Source of the DNA: Lachnospiraceae bacterium
GTDB taxonomy: Bacteria; Bacillota; Clostridia; Lachnospirales; Lachnospiraceae
Length of the DNA: 64,000 bases
Assembly: GCA_017546025.1 (NCBI GenBank)
Contig: JAFYYS010000027.1
Span: 1-64,000 of the forward strand
Direction: 5' to 3'
In this document: in pieces, positions 59,148 to 64,000 of the stretch
Numbering within the stretch: the stretch's first letter is position 1
How the letters are laid out: each line of letters begins with the position of its first letter
Position numbers and translations under genes: made by a program
Notes under the pieces: generated by a model
Told to the model about the DNA's origin: nothing
Database searches by the model: none
The model's input: the letters and a program-made list of their open reading frames with translations, nothing else

Positions 59148-61127
59148 ATGAAATTAAGAAAACAACCGGCAAAGGCGGTGATGCTCGTCATCTGCCTTTT
59201 GCTTTCGCTTTTCCCGGGGGTACCGGTGCGCGCCGCGCAGGAAACCGGAAAAGCATATACCGAAACGACGCCAGTTTACGTCCTGATCAAGGAGGAGCCG
59301 GCCGGACGGTGGCTCACCAGGTACAATTTCATTCACAACATTGTGATAAATGGGACGACTTTCCCTGCATATTGCCTGGAATCCATGCTGAAAAGCCCGA
59401 ACGACGGAGTTTTGTATCATACAATTGACCCTTCGGTCATGGGCTATTCAGACCGCATGATGACGGGAATGCGCGAGATTCTTCGAAACGGTTATCCGTA
59501 CACGACGAAGATCTGCGGCTATGATTTCGGAAACGATACCGTGGCGGCGCAGGCGGCAACGCAGATTGCGGCGCGGATGTGGGCTTCGTATCAGAAGGAG
59601 CAGGAAGGGGCATCCTACCTGGCATTTTCCTTCTGGAATCCCGAACCGAAACGCGGCACTCCCCTGGTGAAAATGGGGACGGCGGACGGCGCGGAAGCGG
59701 TTTGGGGCGCTGCGACAGCGTTGTTTCAGCTTGCGAAAAGCGGGGCCGTGACGACGATTAACGCGGCATTTGCCATGGAGCGGATTGTCGTGCCGACGGA
59801 GAGCACCGGAGGCGGTATTCTCGTGTATCTGAAGGTTTCCCTGACCAACTGCGAGTATGCGACGCTGTCCTTCAGCGAGGAGGGCGCGGAGATCATAAGC
59901 GTCTCGAAGGGAACGGCGCAAAAGATTGAAGAAGGCGCAGAAGTGACGGTAAGGGTGCCTGCTTCCGCAGCGGGGCATGAGATGACCGTCACGGCGAGCG
60001 GATACAGCACGAAGGCGTCCTCGTCGTTACATTTCTATCAGGAGGACACGAGAACCATGCAGCGGCTGTTCGTCGGGCGGACCGACCGGTACGGCGTGAC
60101 AATCACGACGAAGACAGTAGCTCTGCCGACGCCGACTCCGACGCCGGTTGTCGGCAAGGTTTCCGTTTCGAAGAAGGCGCTGACATCGGGCTCCACATCG
60201 GCAGGATCTGGGCAGCAGGACGATAACGGTGAGCTTGCGGGCGCGAGGCTGCAGATTCTCGATGAGAGCGGCAAGGTGGTGTATGAGTGGGTAACGGACG
60301 GAAAGGAGAGGCAGTTAAACGGCGTTTTAGAGGCCGGTAAGACATATATTCTGCATGAGGCGGAAGCGCCTTTTGGGTACACGCTTGCGAAGGATCAGAC
60401 GTTTACCGTGCACGCGGACGGAAGCCTCAGCAGGGTCGTGATGGAGGACAAGCCGACCAGGGTGGAAATCAGCAAGAAATCGGCGCTTGACGGCTCGGAG
60501 CTTGTGGGCGCCAGGCTTCAGATTTACGAAGGAGAGAAGCTGGTTACCGAATGGGTGACGGACGGCAGAAAGCGGACGTTTACCGGGCTTTTGAAGGCGG
60601 GCGGAACGTACCGGCTCCATGAGGCGGAAGCGCCGAAGGGGTATGTGCTCGCAGCAGACATCACATTTACCGTCGGTACGAACGGCGAGACCGACAGGGT
60701 GGAGATGGTGGATGATTATACGCGTGTTGTGATCAGTAAGAGAAGCTACGGAAGCGAGGAAGCGCTGGCAGGCGCGTCGCTGCAGATACTGGACGGAACC
60801 GGGCAGGTCGTGGACGAATGGGTCAGCAACGGCTCGGATCACGAGACGGTTGCGATGCTGACGCCGGGCGGCTGCTACACGCTTCACGAGGCGGAGGCGC
60901 CCGCGGGCTATGTGCTCGGCGACGATGTCATCTTCACGGTGCCGCGCGGCGCGGAGATCGGCGAGGTGGTCATCTACAATGCGAAGATGGCGCTGACGTC
61001 CCCGATCACCGGCGACGGGACCGGAAACTATGTTTTGTACGGGATTTTCGCCTTCCTGGCGGCATTCAACACAAGCGCAATCAGGAGGCGGGGCCGGAAA
61101 CGGGGGTCCTTGCATGGCAGCAGTTGA
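59148..61127 (+). CDS. thioester-domain surface adhesin with SpaA repeats and sortase signal
   Basis: The 659-residue protein carries a signal peptide (1-29) and an N-terminal thioester domain in which Cys76 (AYCLE) and Gln139 (TQIA) would form an internal thioester used to bond host or food surfaces covalently. A beta-rich region (about 200-330) follows. Three prealbumin/SpaA-like repeats (about 340-612) each contain a GARLQI/GASLQI strand, a Trp-Val turn and a HEAEAP Glu, with Lys-containing starts (SKKAL, SKKSA, SKRSY) suited to isopeptide bonds. The C-terminus has SPITG (618-622), a hydrophobic stretch and RRRGRKRG, a sortase signal with S and I in the first and third positions. No sortase gene is in view. 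Start 59148 after GAGAGG. Confidence 0.85.
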   Translation: MKLRKQPAKAVMLVICLLLSLFPGVPVRAAQETGKAYTETTPVYVLIKEEPAGRWLTRYNFIHNIVINGTTFPAYCLESMLKSPNDGVLYHTIDPSVMGYSDRMMTGMREILRNGYPYTTKICGYDFGNDTVAAQAATQIAARMWASYQKEQEGASYLAFSFWNPEPKRGTPLVKMGTADGAEAVWGAATALFQLAKSGAVTTINAAFAMERIVVPTESTGGGILVYLKVSLTNCEYATLSFSEEGAEIISVSKGTAQKIEEGAEVTVRVPASAAGHEMTVTASGYSTKASSSLHFYQEDTRTMQRLFVGRTDRYGVTITTKTVALPTPTPTPVVGKVSVSKKALTSGSTSAGSGQQDDNGELAGARLQILDESGKVVYEWVTDGKERQLNGVLEAGKTYILHEAEAPFGYTLAKDQTFTVHADGSLSRVVMEDKPTRVEISKKSALDGSELVGARLQIYEGEKLVTEWVTDGRKRTFTGLLKAGGTYRLHEAEAPKGYVLAADITFTVGTNGETDRVEMVDDYTRVVISKRSYGSEEALAGASLQILDGTGQVVDEWVSNGSDHETVAMLTPGGCYTLHEAEAPAGYVLGDDVIFTVPRGAEIGEVVIYNAKMALTSPITGDGTGNYVLYGIFAFLAAFNTSAIRRRGRKRGSLHGSS

Positions 61128-61461
61128 AACGATGCAGAAAGGCTTTTTGGCGGAGCGGATCACGAAGCTTCGGCTCGGGCGCGGCGTCAGCGAGGCGAAG
61201 ATGAGCACCGACCTCGGCAGAGGGCGCGGCTACATCAACCGGATTACGACGGGAAGAGGGTTCCCGGGGTATCCGGAGCTTCTTCTGATCTGCCGGTACT
61301 TCGAAATGAGCCCGGAGGATTTCTTCTGTTCGGACGACTTAAGCGACGGCGACCGGACACTTTTTCATAAGCTGAAACGGCTGACAAAGCGGGAACAGGA
61401 CATGATCGAAGAAGTTGTGGACCGGCTGCTCGCGGCATCCGGAAAGAAAGCGGATGAGTAG
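61114..61461 (+). CDS. XRE-type HTH regulator overlapping the adhesin gene
   Basis: This 115-residue protein has one Cro/C1-like helix-turn-helix (about 15-70; VSEAKMSTDLGRGRGYINRI, then YPELLLICRYFEMSPEDF) and a short helical C-terminus (LTKREQDMIEEVVDRLL). The ATG at 61114 lies 14 bp inside the end of the adhesin gene after GGGGG; an ATG at 61132 is the alternative. The overlap suggests co-expression and a role in controlling the adhesin, by inference. Confidence 0.75.
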   Translation: MAAVETMQKGFLAERITKLRLGRGVSEAKMSTDLGRGRGYINRITTGRGFPGYPELLLICRYFEMSPEDFFCSDDLSDGDRTLFHKLKRLTKREQDMIEEVVDRLLAASGKKADE

Positions 61462-61504
61462 GGAGGGCGTCGCATTTGTCAGCGCCTTTTTGAAAGAAAA
61501 CAAT

Positions 61505-61535
61505 AAAAAACGGCGACCAGTAGTCGCCGTTTTTT
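61505..61535. terminator. bidirectional terminator between HTH gene and rubrerythrin
   Basis: AAAAAACGGCGAC / GTCGCCGTTTTTT with a CAGTA loop; serves both convergent genes. Confidence 0.95.
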
Positions 61536-61553
61536 GTGCCATTTCCGGATTGT

Positions 61554-62096
61554 TTAGCCGAAGTATCTCTTCAAAAGACCTGCCAAAGCCTTGCCGTGTC
61601 TTGCCTCGTCACGGGCCATCTCATGAACGGTGTCATGAATGGCATCCAGGCCGAGTTCCTTTGCACGCTTTGCAAGGTCGGTCTTGCCTGCGGTTGCGCC
61701 GTTCTCAGCGTCAACACGCATCTGGAGGTTCTTCTTGGTGGAATCGGTTACGACCTCGCCGAGCAGCTCTGCGAACTTCGCAGCATGCTCAGCTTCCTCA
61801 TAAGCAGCCTTCTCCCAGTAAAGACCGATTTCGGGATAACCTTCTCTGTGTGCAACCCTTGCCATTGCAAGGTACATGCCAACCTCGCGGCACTCACCTT
61901 CGTAGTTGGCGCGGAGATCCTTCAGGATATCCTCTCGAACGCCTGCCGCAACGCCTACAACATGCTCTGCAGCCCAGGAAAGCTCACCTTCCTGCTTATT
62001 GAATTTCGCGCCGGGAACGCCGCATACCGGACACTTTTCCGGGGGCTCATCACCCTCATGCACATAACCGCACACGGGACATACATATTTTGCCAT
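61554..62096 (-). CDS. rubrerythrin with N-terminal rubredoxin domain
   Basis: A peroxidase that protects anaerobes by reducing hydrogen peroxide. In its 180 residues the rubredoxin part (CPVCGY and CPVCGVPG, four Cys for one iron) comes first and the di-iron four-helix bundle (about 50-180; [32 protein letters not shown] supply Glu and His) second, the reverse of the classic order, as in clostridial reverse rubrerythrins. On this strand AGGAG lies 8 bases before the ATG at 62096; the ATG two codons upstream is too close to it. Confidence 0.93.
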   Translation of the reverse strand: MAKYVCPVCGYVHEGDEPPEKCPVCGVPGAKFNKQEGELSWAAEHVVGVAAGVREDILKDLRANYEGECREVGMYLAMARVAHREGYPEIGLYWEKAAYEEAEHAAKFAELLGEVVTDSTKKNLQMRVDAENGATAGKTDLAKRAKELGLDAIHDTVHEMARDEARHGKALAGLLKRYFG

Positions 62097-62131
62097 ATCC
62101 ATCTCTCCTTTTCGGGTATTTCGGTAGTTTC

Positions 62132-62160
62132 ATTATGGATTGTTCCCGTGCTGTTGTCAA
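62132..62160 (-). promoter_or_regulatory. rubrerythrin promoter
   Basis: On the minus strand: TTGACA (62160-62155), 17 bp, CATAAT (62137-62132). Confidence 0.75.
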
Positions 62161-62198
62161 CTGAAACTTTGCCGCCTGCGGAGGTGAGTTTTTTATGG

Positions 62199-62227
62199 TT
62201 GAATTTCTGTCATTTTCCCTTTATAAT
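62199..62227 (+). promoter_or_regulatory. promoter of the TPR lipoprotein gene
   Basis: TTGAAT (62199-62204), 17 bp, TATAAT (62222-62227), 34 bp before the ATG. Confidence 0.75.
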
Positions 62228-62260
62228 CGAAGGCGGAATCAAAAAATACGGGAGAATGAC

Positions 62261-63442
62261 ATGAAACGGGCTGTATTCAGCATTTTGGTGCTGGCTCTTT
62301 TTATGCTCTGTGCCTGCGGCAAGGACAAAATGACTGCCGAGGGCGAGAACGACAAGGGGCTTGCTTATTATAATTCCGGTGACTACGAAACCGCGCGCGC
62401 TTACTTTGAGCGGGCGCTTAAAATCGAGCCGACGAACAAGGAAGTACTGAACAATTACGGGATGGTTCTGATTCAGCTGCGCGAGTATGACCTCGCGCTT
62501 GAGCAGTTTGCCGCGGTCATCACGCCGTCTGCCGAGGGCACGAAGGCGATGAAACGCAACAAGTTTGCGTACCGCGGGCAGGGAATCGCCTACATGCAGA
62601 AGCTTGAGTTTGAGAAGGCTCTCCAGAGCTTCATCAACGCGCTTGCCATCAGCACGGAATCGGGCTGGAACGTGGACATCATGTACTACAAGGCCAACGC
62701 CCAGGAGTGCCTCGGCAATACGGACGAAGCCATTTCGACCTACACGCAGGTGCTCGAAATGGACCCGAAGAACGTGAACGCGCTCTGCTCGCGCGCCAAT
62801 CTGTACCGTGAGCGCGGCGATTACTCTCGGGCTCTTGAGGATTACGAGGTTGCCCTTGCAAGAAGCGAAGGCAGCTACCAGTCGTATCTCGGTCTTTACA
62901 GCTGCTACCGTGACCAGGGGCAGGACGAGAAGGCCGCCAAGACGCTCGATACCGCAAGCCGCCTGAAGATTAACAACAACGAAGACAAGTATCTGCTCGG
63001 CCAGGTACATTTCTATCAGAAGAACTATACATCTGCCAAAATCGAGATGCAGAACGCCGTCGAGAACGGGTTCACGGAGGCTTACTATTTCCTCGGCGAA
63101 ATCGCTCTCTATGAAAAATGCTACGAAGAGGCCATCGGTTACTACGACAATTACCGCGCGAGCATCCTTTCGACCTCGCCTACGGTCTGCAACCAGGAGG
63201 CGGTATGCTATCTGGCACTGTTCGATTATGACAAAGCATCCGAAATGATAGAGATGGGACTTGCGTTCGGCGCTTCCTCCGCCCGCCAGCAGCTGCTTCG
63301 CAACCGCATTGTGGTTTTGGAGGGAAGATGTGACTTCGCCGGTGCTTACGATGCTTTCCAGACCTACATCGTGGAGTTCCCCGGCGACAACGAGGCCATT
63401 CGCGAATACAAATTTGTCAAGAAGCGTCTCGGCTTAGAATAG
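62261..63442 (+). CDS. TPR-repeat lipoprotein
   Basis: The 393-residue protein has a lipoprotein signal (lipobox MLCAC at about 15-19) followed by nine or so tetratricopeptide repeats, e.g. GLAYYNSGDYETARAYFERA and NYGMVLIQLREYDLALEQF, filling the rest of the chain. It would form a superhelical protein-binding scaffold on the outer face of the membrane. Partner unknown. The start at 62261 follows CGGGAGAA. hflX begins 9 bp after its stop, so the two may share a transcript. Confidence 0.87.
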   Translation: MKRAVFSILVLALFMLCACGKDKMTAEGENDKGLAYYNSGDYETARAYFERALKIEPTNKEVLNNYGMVLIQLREYDLALEQFAAVITPSAEGTKAMKRNKFAYRGQGIAYMQKLEFEKALQSFINALAISTESGWNVDIMYYKANAQECLGNTDEAISTYTQVLEMDPKNVNALCSRANLYRERGDYSRALEDYEVALARSEGSYQSYLGLYSCYRDQGQDEKAAKTLDTASRLKINNNEDKYLLGQVHFYQKNYTSAKIEMQNAVENGFTEAYYFLGEIALYEKCYEEAIGYYDNYRASILSTSPTVCNQEAVCYLALFDYDKASEMIEMGLAFGASSARQQLLRNRIVVLEGRCDFAGAYDAFQTYIVEFPGDNEAIREYKFVKKRLGLE

Positions 63443-63451
63443 TGAGGTTAT

Positions 63452-64000
63452 ATGTTTGAGAATAAGACAGAAGAGGAACGCGTCCTGATGGTCGCCGTTG
63501 CCGACGGCACACCGGGCTCCTCTTTTGAGGAAGTAAAGAAGTCCCTGGCGGAGCTTTCCGAGCTTGTGAAGACCGCCGGCGGCGTCACGGTCGGGGAGGT
63601 CATCCAGAATCGCGAAGCCGTGCATCCGGGGACATATATCGGCAAAGGTAAGATTGAAGAGGTTCGGGAAGAGGTTGCGAGAACCGAAGCCGATGCCGTC
63701 GTCACGGACGACGAACTGAGCCCCGCCCAGATGAAGAATCTGGAGGATGCGCTCGGTTGCAAGGTCATGGACCGCACGATGCTGATTCTCGATATTTTTG
63801 CAAAGCATGCGTCAACCAAAGAAGGCTCCGTGCAGGTTGAGCTGGCGCAGTTAAAGTACCGGTCCACAAGGCTCATCGGTGCCGGCAGCTCGATGTCCCG
63901 TCTCGGCGGCGGCATCGGCACGAGAGGACCCGGTGAGAAAAAGCTCGAAACCGACCGACGGGTCATCCGCGGACGGATTGCGCAGCTGAACCGGGAACTC
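63452..64000 (+). CDS. hflX: GTPase HflX, 5' part only
   Basis: 183 codons to the window edge without a stop. HflX is a ribosome-binding GTPase that splits stalled ribosomes. The visible part is the N-terminal HflX domain: YIGKGKIEEV near 62, VTDDELSPAQMKNLE near 90, DRTMLILDIFAKHA near 109, and the glycine-rich GGGIGTRGPGEKKLETDRR near 150. The GTPase domain lies beyond the edge. The start codon follows GTGAGG. Confidence 0.93.
   Translation, partial: MFENKTEEERVLMVAVADGTPGSSFEEVKKSLAELSELVKTAGGVTVGEVIQNREAVHPGTYIGKGKIEEVREEVARTEADAVVTDDELSPAQMKNLEDALGCKVMDRTMLILDIFAKHASTKEGSVQVELAQLKYRSTRLIGAGSSMSRLGGGIGTRGPGEKKLETDRRVIRGRIAQLNREL

Overview
The window looks like chromosome from a Gram-positive anaerobe of the class Clostridia, most likely Lachnospiraceae. 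The evidence is two T-box leaders ahead of tRNA-synthetase genes, TTGACA/TATAAT promoters with GGAGG ribosome sites, many lipoproteins, a sortase-type surface protein, rubrerythrin, and carbohydrate ABC importers encoded without their own ATPase. The base composition is close to half G+C, with AT-richer islands around 1.6-2.7 kb and 5.0-7.0 kb that may be acquired DNA. The assignment to a family is inference; no search was run.

Layout. 0-0.6 kb: end of an upstream unit, then an array of seven 53-bp repeats. 0.6-2.7 kb: two Fic-domain genes, each with its own promoter and repeated operator-like words. 2.9-6.5 kb: an aminoglycoside-phosphotransferase-fold kinase, serine acetyltransferase (cysE) and an AraC-phosphotransferase fusion, followed by a small gene graveyard (6.6-7.0 kb). 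7.0-10.2 kb: LMW protein tyrosine phosphatase, argC and an ABC exporter. 10.2-19.3 kb: T-box-pheS-pheT, a MATE pump, T-box-ileS. 19.4-20.8 kb: six regularly spaced inverted repeats (about 84-bp period) directly upstream of a putative PD-(D/E)XK nuclease gene; this is the strongest candidate for an undescribed element. 21.0-26.8 kb: cell-wall amidase, 39-bp tandem repeats, a NUDIX gene, a NUDIX-HD fusion, and two sugar kinases (PfkB and FGGY).

27-34 kb: a lipoprotein, a sugar ABC importer (binding protein plus two permeases) and glycogen/maltodextrin phosphorylase, which together suggest alpha-glucan use. 34-40 kb: CCA-adding enzyme and an envelope operon (PAP2 phosphatase, GT2-GtrA fusion, phosphodiester glycosidase, membrane protein of unknown role). 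40-57.8 kb: a large glycan locus. A divergent AraC regulator faces a 999-residue membrane-anchored binding-protein fusion, followed by a permease pair, an NHL/TPR membrane protein, a Yip1-like protein, a DUF5696-like protein, a second permease pair, a second binding protein, a GH3 glycosidase and a signal peptidase. 57.9-64 kb: class II aldolase, a thioester-domain surface adhesin with an overlapping HTH gene, rubrerythrin, a TPR lipoprotein and the start of hflX, which runs off the window.

Most long antisense open frames are codon-bias shadows of these genes. Start codons were mostly moved downstream of the longest open frame to the ATG that follows a good ribosome site.
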